From assembly GCF_003865095.1 (NCBI RefSeq), contig NZ_BHYK01000008.1, positions 124,001 to 188,000 on the forward strand: a stretch of DNA of 64,000 nucleotides, in the 5' to 3' direction. Position 1 is the stretch's first letter; the number at the start of each line of letters is the position of its first letter. This DNA comes from Clostridium tagluense (GTDB taxonomy: Bacteria; Bacillota; Clostridia; Clostridiales; Clostridiaceae). The notes beneath the pieces are model-generated. The model saw only the letters and a program-made list of their open reading frames with translations, was not told the origin of the DNA and ran no database searches. Shown piece by piece: positions 35,637 through 44,553 of the stretch. Position numbers and translations under genes: made by a program.

Positions 35637-37370
35637 ATGAAATTTTTTATAAATTTAAGTGTAAAGAAAAAACTTATATCAGTATTTTCAGTAGTTTGTA
35701 TTTTTATAGTTTTAATAGGAGCAGAGGGTATAGCAAGTTCATCAAAGATAAATAAGGGTTCTAAGATTATATATAGCACTAATTTAAGAGCTATCGAAGA
35801 TTTGGAGGAAATTAAAGGAAAATTAAATTATGGTAGCGCTAATATGCTTAGAATTGTTTTTGAAAGAGATAAGTCTAAATTAGATGAACAAATAAAAATC
35901 AATAATGATTTAACAGATGAAAATGAAAAGACACATCAAACATATAATAGTTTGCCAGCCGAATTAAATCTTGATGTAGAAAAAGAAATGACAAAAATCG
36001 ATGAGGATTTTAAAAATGAACTAGCAAAATATACAGAGTTAAAAACTAAGAGTATTGAACTTGTGAAAGCAGGAAACTATGAGGAAGCAGTTAAAATTTA
36101 TAACACACAGGAAGCCTCAATAAGACAACCTGTTTTTGATACCTTAGTTAAATTAATTGCTATAAATTCAAAATCAGCGGAGCAGGTAAATTCAAATACT
36201 ACAGCCCAATTTAATAATGCTAGAAATTTAATTATAATTTATACAACCATAGCATTTTTAATCATAATTCTTATGGGGTACATATTAAGTAAGAATATAA
36301 TGGGGCCATTAAACAAAATTAAAGATTTAGCGCAGAGATTATCGTCTTATGATTTCTCAACTCCAATTACTATTACAAGAAAAGATGAATTTGGACAAAC
36401 AGCTTTAGCTTTAAATACTTCACAGGAAAATGTAAGTAGCTTAATAAAAGAGATAATGAACAATTCTTCTGATATGAGTGCATCTTCTGAAGAACTTTCA
36501 GCTACAACTCAGGAAATAACATCTAGAATAGAAGTTATAGATCGTTCAACAGCGGAAATAAATACTTCGGTTCAAGAAGCCAGTGCTACATCAGAGGAAA
36601 TAACTGCATCAGTTGAAGAAGTTAATGCAAGTATGGAAGAACTATCTTCAAAGGCTATGGAAGGTAGCGGTAATGCTACTCAAATTAAGGATAGAGCCAA
36701 AAGTGTTCAGGAATATGCTAAAAGCGCATTGGAAAAAAGTAACAGTGTTTATGAAGAAAAGGAAAAGAGTATATTAAAAGCTATAGAAGATGGAAAAGTT
36801 GTAGATGAAATAAAAATTATGGCTGATGGAATTGCAGCAATTGCAGCACAAACTAATTTACTTGCATTAAATGCAGCTATTGAAGCTGCTAGAGCTGGAG
36901 AACAGGGTAAAGGTTTTGCAGTAGTTGCAGATGAAGTAAGAAAGCTTGCAGAAAAATCCTCAGAAACTGTAAATACCATTCAAAGCACAATAGTAAAAGT
37001 TCAAGATGCATTTAAGAATTTATCAGGAAATAGCAATGATATACTTAAATTCATTATAGAAAATATTAAACCTGTTTTAGAACAATATTCAAGAGCAGGA
37101 AAACAATATGGTGAGGATGGTGACTTTATAAGCGCCATGTCAGAAGAAATTGCATTAATGTCAGAAGGGGTGGAAGCTACAGTAAATCAAGTTAGTACGG
37201 CAGTTCAAATTTTGGCGGAAAATTCACAGCTTTCGGCAGAACGTACAGGAGAGATTCAAATTAGTATTGATGAAACCTCAAAAGCTATGGAACAAGTATC
37301 ACAAACTTCACAAATTCAAGCACAATTTGCACAAAAGCTTAATGAATTGGTACAGAAGTTTAAGATTTAA
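35637..37370 (+). CDS. Transmembrane methyl-accepting chemotaxis protein
   Basis: A 577-residue chemoreceptor. The first membrane helix is [17 protein letters not shown] (about 13-29). An extracellular four-helix-bundle-like sensor follows (about 30-190), then a second helix [19 protein letters not shown] (about 197-215), a HAMP linker (216-270) and a cytoplasmic signalling coil. The hairpin tip [20 protein letters not shown] near 402, with [14 protein letters not shown], binds CheA/CheW. Its C-terminal ending [10 protein letters not shown] is shared with the receptor at 57616. The ligand is unknown. A SigD-like promoter lies upstream. The ATG follows AGAAGGGATGAG. Confidence 0.95.
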   Translation: MKFFINLSVKKKLISVFSVVCIFIVLIGAEGIASSSKINKGSKIIYSTNLRAIEDLEEIKGKLNYGSANMLRIVFERDKSKLDEQIKINNDLTDENEKTHQTYNSLPAELNLDVEKEMTKIDEDFKNELAKYTELKTKSIELVKAGNYEEAVKIYNTQEASIRQPVFDTLVKLIAINSKSAEQVNSNTTAQFNNARNLIIIYTTIAFLIIILMGYILSKNIMGPLNKIKDLAQRLSSYDFSTPITITRKDEFGQTALALNTSQENVSSLIKEIMNNSSDMSASSEELSATTQEITSRIEVIDRSTAEINTSVQEASATSEEITASVEEVNASMEELSSKAMEGSGNATQIKDRAKSVQEYAKSALEKSNSVYEEKEKSILKAIEDGKVVDEIKIMADGIAAIAAQTNLLALNAAIEAARAGEQGKGFAVVADEVRKLAEKSSETVNTIQSTIVKVQDAFKNLSGNSNDILKFIIENIKPVLEQYSRAGKQYGEDGDFISAMSEEIALMSEGVEATVNQVSTAVQILAENSQLSAERTGEIQISIDETSKAMEQVSQTSQIQAQFAQKLNELVQKFKI

Positions 37371-37479
37371 CGAAAAATAGTAAGGTATGCAATTATAAAA
37401 ACTATAGAAAAATATTTTTATAAAGAGTAAAATGAGATATATAAAAGTTTGTTTGTTAAACAAATGAGGAGGGATAGTT

Positions 37480-37983
37480 ATGGAGATTAATAAAATATCA
37501 CAACTGGTGAAGACTATAAGTAATGGAGAGGCACAATCAACAAAAGGAATTTTAGGTAACGATTCAACAGGAGATGCTAGTTCTAGTTTTGAAGCTTTAC
37601 TTAATCAGATAGTGAACAATTCACAAAATACGACTTTAAATAATGCTGGGACAAGTATTCCTAATGTTAACAGTAAGGATAATATAGTTAGTGGACTAGA
37701 TAGTATATCATTACAATCTCAAAAGACTGAGCAGCTTCAACAAATGGTTATGCAACAAATGATGCAGATTATGACAAAACAAGACACAAATAGTAGTTCA
37801 AGTATTGGTACTGTTGAAAGTGAAGATAGTTCAAATAGTCTTTTTCCAAGTACGAATAGCAATAATGACATGTCTAAATTACTACAAACTATAGTGCAAG
37901 AGCAAACTAATATTAGTACTACCAATAATAACCTAGATAATTCAAATCAAGTTAATGCTATTTTAAGTAATAGCAATCTTTAA
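37480..37983 (+). CDS. Hypothetical Ser/Asn/Gln-rich protein, 167 residues
   Basis: Low-complexity protein rich in Asn, Ser and Gln, with no signal peptide or membrane helix. Residues 34-44 (SSFEALLNQIV) and 82-97 (EQLQQMVMQQMMQIMT) look helical. The opening, MEINKISQLVKTI with a later SFEALL, recalls the N-terminal part of clostridial flagellar or transglycosylase proteins, but no catalytic domain follows. It starts after a good GAGGAGGGA site, 109 bp behind the chemoreceptor gene. A flagellar or rod-associated role is a guess only. Confidence 0.65.
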   Translation: MEINKISQLVKTISNGEAQSTKGILGNDSTGDASSSFEALLNQIVNNSQNTTLNNAGTSIPNVNSKDNIVSGLDSISLQSQKTEQLQQMVMQQMMQIMTKQDTNSSSSIGTVESEDSSNSLFPSTNSNNDMSKLLQTIVQEQTNISTTNNNLDNSNQVNAILSNSNL

Positions 37984-38002
37984 ATTTAGATTTTAAAGAA
38001 TA

Positions 38003-38068
38003 CTTTTCATATTTAAGTTACGAATTAAGGGAACTCATTTGAGTTCCCTTAATTCGTAACTTGAAAAG
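38003..38068. terminator. Very long near-perfect hairpin after the 167-aa protein
   Basis: Perfect 23-bp arms at 38015-38037 and 38040-38062 (AAGTTACGAATTAAGG... outward) around a 2-nt centre, extended by CTTTTC/GAAAAG. It probably ends the upstream transcript and, being symmetrical, can act on either strand. TCTTTATT follows. Confidence 0.75.
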
Positions 38069-38196
38069 TCTTTATTAGCTGCAACAAGTCTTTTTTTATA
38101 ATTTCAGATTAAAGCATTACTAATAATATACATGTTTTTAGGTGCATAAACACAAAATAGATACATCCATTTATTTTTAAAGAAAGGGTGTTATTT

Positions 38197-39762
38197 ATGA
38201 ATGAAAAAAACAATATAGGTATTAATGATGAGCCAACTGCTAAATCTTATTGGTTAGATTCAACCCCTGAAACAAACTATCCTAGGTTAGAAAAAGATAT
38301 TAATGTTGATATAGTAATTATAGGAGGAGGCATTACAGGAATTACAACTGCTCTCCTTTTAAAAAACGAAGGTTTTAAAATAGCATTAATAGAAGCAGAT
38401 AAAATAGCTCAGGGAACTACAGGACACACAACAGCTTATGTTACTTCACAACACGATATAATATATAGTGATTTAATCGAAAGAATAGGAATAAAAAAAG
38501 CTAAGCAGTATGCAGATGCTAATGAGGGTGCCATAGATTTTATAGAAAACACAGTAAAAAAATATAATATTGATTGTGACTTTTGTAGGGTGCCAGCATA
38601 TACCTATACAACAGATGAAGATTATGTAGAAACCATTATGGCAGAAGTAAATGCAGCCATAAGCCTAGGTATAAAAGCAAAATATGTTGAAAAGTTAGAT
38701 TTGCCATTTTCAATAAAAGGTGCACTATGTTTTGAAAATCAAGCTCAATTTCACCCTAGAAAGTATCTTCTTAAAGTTGCAGAAAATATCTCTGGTAATG
38801 AAAGTCAAATATATGAACATACAAGAGCTGTAGATATAAAGCATGATAATTTATATACTGTAATAACAGATACAGGATTTAAAGTAAGAGCTTCAAAGGT
38901 TATTTTAGCTTCGCATTTTCCATTTTATGATGGATTAGGATTATACTTTGCAAGACTTCGACCAGAAAGGTCATATGTAATAACAGCTAAAATAAAAGAT
39001 GAGTTGCCAAAAGGTACATTTGTGGATTCAGGAGAGGCAGGGTGGTATTTTCGCTCACAGAATTATAGAGATGGTCAAATGATAATTATTGGGGGGCAAG
39101 ACCATAAAACTGCTCATGGTGGCGACATGTTGGAGCATTATGACAATTTAAAAAAATTCGCACAGGAAAATTTTGCTGTTGAGGAATTTTTATATAAATG
39201 GTCGACTCAAGATTATATAACAATAGATAGTGTACCTTATGTAGGTAATCTTACTTCTAAATCAGAAAATATTTATGTAGCTACAGGTTATGGCGAATGG
39301 GGAATGACAAATGGAACCGCAGCTGCAAATATATTAAGGGATATTATAGTTAAGAATAAAAGCCCCTATGAGGATGTATACAATCCATCGCGCCATATTT
39401 CAACTGATGGAATTACGAACTTCGTTAAGGAAAACTTTGATGTTGCAAAGGAGTTAATAAAAGGAAAACTTGAAATTGGGCAACACAATATTGATTTAAA
39501 AAATGATCAGGGAAAGGTTGTAGATATTGATGGAGAAAGATATGGGGCATATAGGGATAAGAACGGTGAGCTTCATATAGTTGATATAACGTGTACACAT
39601 ATAGGTTGCGAACTAAAATGGAATAGTGCAGAATCATCCTGGGATTGTCCTTGTCATGGGTCAAGATTTACTTTTGAAGGCGACATTATAGAAGGGCCAG
39701 CTGTTTGCAGGTTAAATCACTACAAAGAAGGTAAAAATACCATTGATTCAAATATAATTTGA
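38197..39762 (+). CDS. FAD-dependent oxidoreductase with C-terminal Rieske 2Fe-2S domain
   Basis: Cytoplasmic flavoprotein of 521 residues. The N-terminal DAO-type FAD domain opens with VDIVIIGGGITGITTALLL near residue 27. A Rieske domain occupies about 430-515, with CTHIGC and CPCHGSRF (C-x-H and C-x2-H ligands). FAD-plus-Rieske fusions of this kind occur in Bacillus and Clostridium, but the substrate is not known. I start at ATG 38197, 8 bp after AAAGGG, rather than GTG 38188, which overlaps that site. It faces the cupin gene convergently, and a hairpin separates them. Confidence 0.92.
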   Translation: MNEKNNIGINDEPTAKSYWLDSTPETNYPRLEKDINVDIVIIGGGITGITTALLLKNEGFKIALIEADKIAQGTTGHTTAYVTSQHDIIYSDLIERIGIKKAKQYADANEGAIDFIENTVKKYNIDCDFCRVPAYTYTTDEDYVETIMAEVNAAISLGIKAKYVEKLDLPFSIKGALCFENQAQFHPRKYLLKVAENISGNESQIYEHTRAVDIKHDNLYTVITDTGFKVRASKVILASHFPFYDGLGLYFARLRPERSYVITAKIKDELPKGTFVDSGEAGWYFRSQNYRDGQMIIIGGQDHKTAHGGDMLEHYDNLKKFAQENFAVEEFLYKWSTQDYITIDSVPYVGNLTSKSENIYVATGYGEWGMTNGTAAANILRDIIVKNKSPYEDVYNPSRHISTDGITNFVKENFDVAKELIKGKLEIGQHNIDLKNDQGKVVDIDGERYGAYRDKNGELHIVDITCTHIGCELKWNSAESSWDCPCHGSRFTFEGDIIEGPAVCRLNHYKEGKNTIDSNII

Positions 39763-39799
39763 TAAAAATTATGCTATATAAAAACAGATAAAAGAGTAA

Positions 39800-39841
39800 A
39801 AACTCGAAAATACTTAGCCTAGGTTAAGTATTTTCGAGTTT
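39800..39841. terminator. Perfect 17-bp hairpin between convergent genes
   Basis: AAACTCGAAAATACTTA / TAAGTATTTTCGAGTTT with an 8-nt loop GCCTAGGT. It lies between the Rieske-flavoprotein gene (+) and the cupin gene (-) and can serve as a bidirectional terminator. T-runs are only partial. Confidence 0.75.
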
Positions 39842-39860
39842 AAAGAAGCGTTTTATTCCA

Positions 39861-40202
39861 TTAGCCTTTAACTATAACTAACATCATTTTAAATCTTTCA
39901 TTAGCCTCTAAGCCATGGGGTATGTTGGCTGGCATTAATATTATTTCACCCTCTTTAACTATAACAGGATCATTATCCCCTATTGTTATTGTAACCTCTC
40001 CTTCAGTTACATATACTAATGCATCTCCAGGTGCTGAATGTGTACTTATTTCTTCTCCTTTATCAAAGGCAAATAGTGTTATACTAACGTTATTTGTTTG
40101 CGTTAGTGTTTTACTTACAACTTGTTTTTCTACATATAATACCTCTTCTTTTAGTCCTAATGCCGTTGCAACTTCAATATTTTTAAAAAACTTTCCATTC
40201 AT
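39861..40202 (-). CDS. Small cupin-domain protein
   Basis: A 113-residue single-domain cupin. ISTHSAPGDALVYVTEGEV (about 54-72) and PANIPHGLEANE (about 92-103) correspond to the two cupin motifs, keeping several metal-ligand-type His/Glu residues. Small stand-alone cupins bind a metal or effector, or act as minor isomerases; the reaction is not predictable. The ribosome site AAGGAGG lies 8 bp before ATG. A run of ten ATT units lies just upstream in the leader, and a GTAAC-N4-GTTAC site lies 280 bp upstream in the shared gap. Confidence 0.88.
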   Translation of the reverse strand: MNGKFFKNIEVATALGLKEEVLYVEKQVVSKTLTQTNNVSITLFAFDKGEEISTHSAPGDALVYVTEGEVTITIGDNDPVIVKEGEIILMPANIPHGLEANERFKMMLVIVKG

Positions 40203-40221
40203 AATTATTCCTCCTTATATT

Positions 40222-40255
<34 letters not shown>

Positions 40256-40482
40256 AACTTTTGAAGCTTAATATTCATTTCTTTAAATCTAGTTAGTCCA
40301 AGCACCTTGCTTTCTTATAACTCTATTGTATGCTTAATTTGATTAGAAAAATATGATTCAAATCAAAATATAAAAATAAATTCAATTTGAATTTTTAGAG
40401 TTTGGCGAAAATTATGAGGATTATCCAGCAGGAAGACTAGTTACAAAATCACTCTATAATATCTTGTATAATAATAAAAGGT

Positions 40483-40524
40483 GTAACAAAAGTTACCGTA
40501 TATTTACATTGAAGTAGTTATAAT
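40483..40524 (+). promoter_or_regulatory. GTAAC-N4-GTTAC operator with -10 box for the soluble chemoreceptor
   Basis: Palindrome GTAAC-AAAA-GTTAC at 40483-40496, centre 40489.5. TATAAT at 40519-40524 begins 29.5 bp from that centre, which would place the site at about -41.5, the class II activator position of Crp/Fnr proteins. The hcp site at 46303 has the same sequence pattern and the same spacing. Confidence 0.65.
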
Positions 40525-40672
40525 AAAAATAAAAATAAATTTTATCTATACATATTTTATAGTATATTAATATAGATTAAGCTTTTAAGTAGTAAGGTGA
40601 TATGAACTATAAGTTTAAGGAAATTTCAGAATGATTCTAATGTTAGAGAAAAATTAGGAGGAAGATAAACAA

Positions 40673-41632
40673 ATGAATTTATTTAAAAATACAAAATCCA
40701 GAGAATTAGAAAGTAACCAGGACAAGGGTTCTGAAGAAACAACACAGAAGGAAGTTCAATTTCATAATGAAACTAAGGGCTTTATTCAAGATTTGAGCAA
40801 GTTGTTAGGGGAGACTGTAAAGCAGCACCATATTGTAGATAGTGAGCATGATGTTTTAGGCGAACTTGCGAGTAAAGTAAAGGTACATATGAATGAAATT
40901 TCTCATTTAACAAAAAATACTAATGGCTTAACTGATAGTCTATATTTGGAGGGAAATAAGCTTATAGAAATTACAGAAGACACAGTTAAAAAATCTTATG
41001 AAGGTAAGGATGCCATTTATGAAATGGTGGAAATAATAAAGTCTTTAGAAAGTGAAAATAGGAATAATACCCAAAGTATAAATGAATTGGCAAGAAAGTT
41101 TGGACAAGTACATGAAGTTGTTCAGTTAATAACGAGCATTGCAACGCAAACAAATCTCTTGGCTTTAAACGCAGCAATTGAAGCGGCTAGAGCAGGAGAA
41201 CATGGTCAGGGGTTTGCAGTAGTGGCAGGTGAGATAAGAAAATTAGCAGAAATGACTAAACAAAGCACTAAGGACATATCAAATTTAATAGGTGGGATAG
41301 AAGATGAAACAAAGATAGTTTTAAATAATTCAGGTAAATCTAATGAGGTTATTGCCAGGGGGGTGAGGGCTTCTAATAATGCTGCAGAAAAAGTAGACGG
41401 AAGTTTATCTTCTATATCAAAAGTGGAACAGGAAGTAAGGGGAGTAATGGAGCTTTTAACTGATCAAAAGCATCACATTAAAAACATGAGTAAAGAAATA
41501 GTAGATGTTGATGAAATTTTAAAAATAACATCTCAAAGTATAATAAAACACATAGAAAAGGCAAGTGTTGTAGATCGCCAATTGGAAGAAACTAAAAGAC
41601 AACTAACCTCTTATAGTAAGAAATTAATCTAG
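40673..41632 (+). CDS. Soluble (cytoplasmic) methyl-accepting chemotaxis-type transducer
   Basis: A 319-residue chemoreceptor signalling protein with no membrane helix or signal peptide. A charged N-terminal part (1-130), which has His-rich [12 protein letters not shown] near 50 but no domain I can name, precedes the signalling hairpin. The tip [20 protein letters not shown] is near 162, followed by [14 protein letters not shown]. It likely senses an internal signal and controls CheA-type kinase activity. The Fnr-type operator upstream, shared with hcp, hints at a nitrogen-oxide or redox cue. The start follows AGGAGGAAGATAAACAA. Confidence 0.9.
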   Translation: MNLFKNTKSRELESNQDKGSEETTQKEVQFHNETKGFIQDLSKLLGETVKQHHIVDSEHDVLGELASKVKVHMNEISHLTKNTNGLTDSLYLEGNKLIEITEDTVKKSYEGKDAIYEMVEIIKSLESENRNNTQSINELARKFGQVHEVVQLITSIATQTNLLALNAAIEAARAGEHGQGFAVVAGEIRKLAEMTKQSTKDISNLIGGIEDETKIVLNNSGKSNEVIARGVRASNNAAEKVDGSLSSISKVEQEVRGVMELLTDQKHHIKNMSKEIVDVDEILKITSQSIIKHIEKASVVDRQLEETKRQLTSYSKKLI

Positions 41633-41717
41633 AAAATGTTTATGTAGCAGGGGATGTATCAGTTAAATGTGAGGATAGTGGCTAGTGCAATAACAGTGGA
41701 GTAACTTTTAGAAAATA

Positions 41718-41760
41718 TGTGATATTAGTCACATATTTTTTTTGTGTGTAATGATAAAAT
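41718..41760 (+). promoter_or_regulatory. TGTGA-N6-TCACA operator with -10 box for the FNT channel gene
   Basis: TGTGA-TATTAG-TCACA at 41718-41733, extended by AAAATA/TATTTT, centre 41725.5. TAAAAT at 41755-41760 begins 29.5 bp from that centre, the class II position. The predicted transcript would start near 41767, so translation from the upstream GTG at 41761 is excluded. Confidence 0.7.
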
Positions 41761-41793
41761 GTGGATATGATTTATATAAGGAGATGGTATATC

Positions 41794-42561
41794 TTGTTTA
41801 GTGAAGAAATTAACAAAGTCTCTGCATCAGCGATAAAAAAATCTGAACTCTTAAAAAAAAGCAAAATGAGGTACCTCATTTGTGCGGCACTAGCTGGTGC
41901 TTATGTGGGATTTGGAATTTTATTAATATTTACTATTGGAGGGTCATTTGCAGCAGCTGAGTCTCCGGCAACAAAAACTATTATGGGAGCTTCCTTTGGC
42001 ATTGCCTTAAGTCTTGTAATAATGGCGGGCTCAGAGCTCTTTACAGGGAATAACATGACTATGACCATAGGGTCTCTAGAAAAGAAAGTTTCGTGGCTTA
42101 ATTCAATAAATATTTGGATATACAGTTTTATAGGAAATTTTTTAGGATCAGCAGTGATATCCGCAATATTTGTAGGTGCAGGACTTGCAAAGGGAAGCAC
42201 AGCCACCTTTATTTTAAAAACATCACAAGTAAAGATGGCAACGCCAAGCATAGAACTATTTCTAAGAGGCTTACTTTGTAACATGTTAGTCTGTTTAGCA
42301 GTATGGTGTGCTATTAAATTAAAGGAAGAAACGGCTAAACTTATAATGATTTTTTGGTGCCTATTTGCATTTATAACTACAGGGTTTGAACATAGTATTG
42401 CGAATATGACTTTGCTTACAACGGCATTATTTATCCCACACACCCCATCAGTTTCCATAGGGGGATTAATTCATAACTTGATTTGGGTTACCTCAGGCAA
42501 TTTCGTAGGTGGTGCTGTATTTATTGGGGCAGCATATTGGTATGTATCAAAGGAGAAATAA
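41794..42561 (+). CDS. Formate/nitrite transporter family channel (possible hydrosulfide channel)
   Basis: Pentameric-channel family protein of 255 residues with six hydrophobic helices. GLLCNMLVCLAVW near residue 167 and TTGFEHSIANMT near 198 are FNT signatures. Family members move formate, nitrite or HS-. In Clostridioides difficile the FNT3 channel linked to asrABC carries hydrosulfide. The asrABC operon is 1 kb away here and shares an operator type, so HS- export is the favoured role. Nitrite is the alternative, because hcp is also near. I choose TTG 41794, 10 bp after AAGGAG, because GTG 41761 lies upstream of the predicted transcript start. Confidence 0.85.
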   Translation: MFSEEINKVSASAIKKSELLKKSKMRYLICAALAGAYVGFGILLIFTIGGSFAAAESPATKTIMGASFGIALSLVIMAGSELFTGNNMTMTIGSLEKKVSWLNSINIWIYSFIGNFLGSAVISAIFVGAGLAKGSTATFILKTSQVKMATPSIELFLRGLLCNMLVCLAVWCAIKLKEETAKLIMIFWCLFAFITTGFEHSIANMTLLTTALFIPHTPSVSIGGLIHNLIWVTSGNFVGGAVFIGAAYWYVSKEK

Positions 42562-42644
42562 ATAATAAAAGTATATATTACTTATAGTTTGAATTAGTTA
42601 AGGTAAATATAAACTTTCTTTTTGTTGCTCAATTTTAAAATTCA

Positions 42645-42673
42645 TTGTTGTATAATAAGAGTATAAGTATAAT
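42645..42673 (+). promoter_or_regulatory. Predicted sigma-A promoter for the Crp/Fnr gene
   Basis: TTGTTG (42645-42650), a 17-bp spacer, TATAAT (42668-42673), 54 bp before the start codon. No TGTGA palindrome overlaps it, so autoregulation is not evident. Confidence 0.6.
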
Positions 42674-42727
42674 AGGAGTATTTTTATAATAATGAGGTTC
42701 AAAATGAGCTCATAAGGAGAAATTAAG

Positions 42728-43414
42728 ATGGCACAAATAACGCTTAGGCAATTAAAAGATCTTCATTTATTTGAATGTGTTGAGGATAAAACTTTGGATT
42801 TAATAAGAGAGAGTGTTATAATAAAAAAAATAAAAAAATCACAGATTTTGTTTGCTGAGAGAGAAATTATAAATAATATATATATAGTGCTAGAGGGAAA
42901 GGTAACCATGTACAGATTATCGGAAAAGGGTCAAAAGAGGGTTATCTATATCCTAAATAGTGGCGAGATTATAAATGAAGTAAATTTCGATAATAGTACA
43001 GCCTCAATTAATTGCGAAGGCTTTGAAGACAGTGAACTTATAAGCATATCAAAAGCAGACTTATTAAAAATAATGAAGCAGGATTTTAAGCTTACAGAAG
43101 TTATATTATACTCTATGAGTAAAAAAATAAGAAGACTGTACAGACAGATTAAGAACACAGTTCCTATTAAAATGGATAAGAGGGTAGCCGCAAAGCTTTG
43201 GAAAATGTCCAAAGATTATGGTGTAGAAACGCAGGAGGGCGTTTTAATAGATATTAAGATAAGCATAACTTATTTGGCAGATATGTTAGGAAGCTCTCGC
43301 GAAACTATTTCAAGGGCAGTAAAAGAACTTGAAATTATGGATATGGTTAAAATAAAAAATAGAAAATTCATAGTTAATAGAGAAAAGTTAAGTAGGTATT
43401 TTAAAGGTGTGTGA
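42728..43414 (+). CDS. Crp/Fnr family transcriptional regulator
   Basis: A 228-residue regulator. Residues 20-120 form the cyclic-nucleotide-binding-like beta barrel (NNIYIVLEGKVTMYRLSEKG near 52). A long dimer helix follows, then a Crp-type winged helix-turn-helix with recognition helix SSRETISRAVKEL near 190. That helix keeps the R-E-T-x-x-R pattern of E. coli CRP (SRETVGR), which reads TGTGA half-sites, matching the operators at 41718 and 43410. The effector barrel has no evident cysteine cluster, so the signal is unknown. The stop codon lies within the operator of asrABC. The start follows AAGGAGAAATTAAG. Confidence 0.92.
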   Translation: MAQITLRQLKDLHLFECVEDKTLDLIRESVIIKKIKKSQILFAEREIINNIYIVLEGKVTMYRLSEKGQKRVIYILNSGEIINEVNFDNSTASINCEGFEDSELISISKADLLKIMKQDFKLTEVILYSMSKKIRRLYRQIKNTVPIKMDKRVAAKLWKMSKDYGVETQEGVLIDIKISITYLADMLGSSRETISRAVKELEIMDMVKIKNRKFIVNREKLSRYFKGV

Positions 43415-43452
43415 TGAAAATCACATATTTTTTTTTGGGTTTAAAATACACT
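43410..43452 (+). promoter_or_regulatory. TGTGA-N6-TCACA operator with -10-like box for asrABC
   Basis: TGTGA-TGAAAA-TCACA at 43410-43425, overlapping the end of the Crp/Fnr gene, centre 43417.5. TACACT at 43447-43452 begins 29.5 bp from the centre, the same geometry as the channel gene's site. The -10 match is weaker here (four of six). Confidence 0.6.
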
Positions 43453-43545
43453 ATGTATAGTTAGTTATAAATTTAGTTTTTATAGTGAATTAATTAACAA
43501 TATTTGATGATTAAGTAATATTAATATAATGGAGGGTATGCATTT

Positions 43546-44553
43546 ATGGGATTTAAGCTTACAATAGAGAAATTTGATGAGCATCTTGAGGCATTAAGGC
43601 AGGAATATAAGGTATATGCACCAGTAATACTAAAGGGAAAAGGAACTTTTGCGGACACAGATACTATTAGGTATAAGGAAATAAAGAGTATAAGGGAAGT
43701 AGAATTTAAACGTAAATCTAGTTTTTCTCCTAAAGAAATAATAATTCCAATTACTCAAACATTATTTTATTTTACTGAAAATGATTGCGTGGAGCCAAAA
43801 GAAGATGATAAGAAAATATTAATATTTTTAAGAAGTTGTGATATTCATGCCATGATTCGGCTGGATGAAATTTATTTAAGAAATGGAAATGAGGATTATT
43901 ATTATAAGGTTTTAAGAGATAAAATTAAATTTGTGCTTATGGGTTGTAGTGAAAGTTTTGAAAATTGCTTTTGCGCAAGTATGGGATCCAATAAGACTGA
44001 AGATTATGATATGTACACTAGAATTCAAGACCATGAGGTTTTTGTGAATTGTAAATCAGAAGAATTAATGAATTACTTTAACATAGATAAAATAAACCAG
44101 GTAGAAGTATCCCCAGAATTTGTGGAGGCTAATGAAATAGTGGTTACTATACCAGAAAATTTAGATCAAAGAGTTTTTAAATCAAAGATGTGGGATGAAT
44201 ATTCTTCAAGATGTATCGCTTGTGGTAGGTGCAATTTTGTCTGTGGTACTTGCTCTTGCTTTACTATGCAGGACATCTTTTATAAAGAAAATAAAAACCT
44301 AGGAGAAAGAAGGCGGGTTTGGGCATCTTGTCATGTAGATGGATACAGTGATATGGCAGGTGGACATGGTTTTAGAAAAGACAAAAAAGATAGAATGAGA
44401 TTTAAAGTTATGCATAAGGTATATGATTTTAAAAAGAGAGCCGGATATCATATGTGTATAGGTTGTGGGAGATGTGATGATATATGCCCTGAATATATAT
44501 CTTTCTCAAATTGTATAAACAAATTAAATACTGCAATGGATGAGGTGGAATAG
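43546..44553 (+). CDS. asrA: Anaerobic sulfite reductase subunit A
   Basis: Ferredoxin-like electron-transfer subunit of the NADH-dependent anaerobic sulfite reductase, which reduces sulfite to sulfide. It has 335 residues. The C-terminal third has two 4Fe-4S motifs: CIACGRCNFVCGTCSCFTMQ near 223 and CIGCGRCDDICPEY near 305. RSCDIHAMIRLDEIYL near 102 is the AsrA/HydB-type conserved block. It ends directly at the asrB start (no gap) and heads the asrABC operon. The ATG follows GGAGGGT. Confidence 0.96.
   Translation: MGFKLTIEKFDEHLEALRQEYKVYAPVILKGKGTFADTDTIRYKEIKSIREVEFKRKSSFSPKEIIIPITQTLFYFTENDCVEPKEDDKKILIFLRSCDIHAMIRLDEIYLRNGNEDYYYKVLRDKIKFVLMGCSESFENCFCASMGSNKTEDYDMYTRIQDHEVFVNCKSEELMNYFNIDKINQVEVSPEFVEANEIVVTIPENLDQRVFKSKMWDEYSSRCIACGRCNFVCGTCSCFTMQDIFYKENKNLGERRRVWASCHVDGYSDMAGGHGFRKDKKDRMRFKVMHKVYDFKKRAGYHMCIGCGRCDDICPEYISFSNCINKLNTAMDEVE

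Noticed and set aside
40390-40516. Open segment reading FGENYEDYPAGRLVTKS, looking like the tail of a protein
   Set aside because: It has no start codon with a ribosome site, continues into the operator/promoter region and matches no family I know; it may be a gene remnant or chance.
41761-41793. Upstream GTG start that would add 11 residues to the FNT channel
   Set aside because: It has no ribosome site and lies upstream of the transcript start predicted from the operator and -10 box; the added residues (MDMIYIRRWYI) do not resemble an FNT N-terminus.
41901-42458. Long open frame antisense to the FNT channel gene
   Set aside because: It is a mirror of the hydrophobic coding sequence with no ribosome site; the plus-strand gene has clear family motifs.
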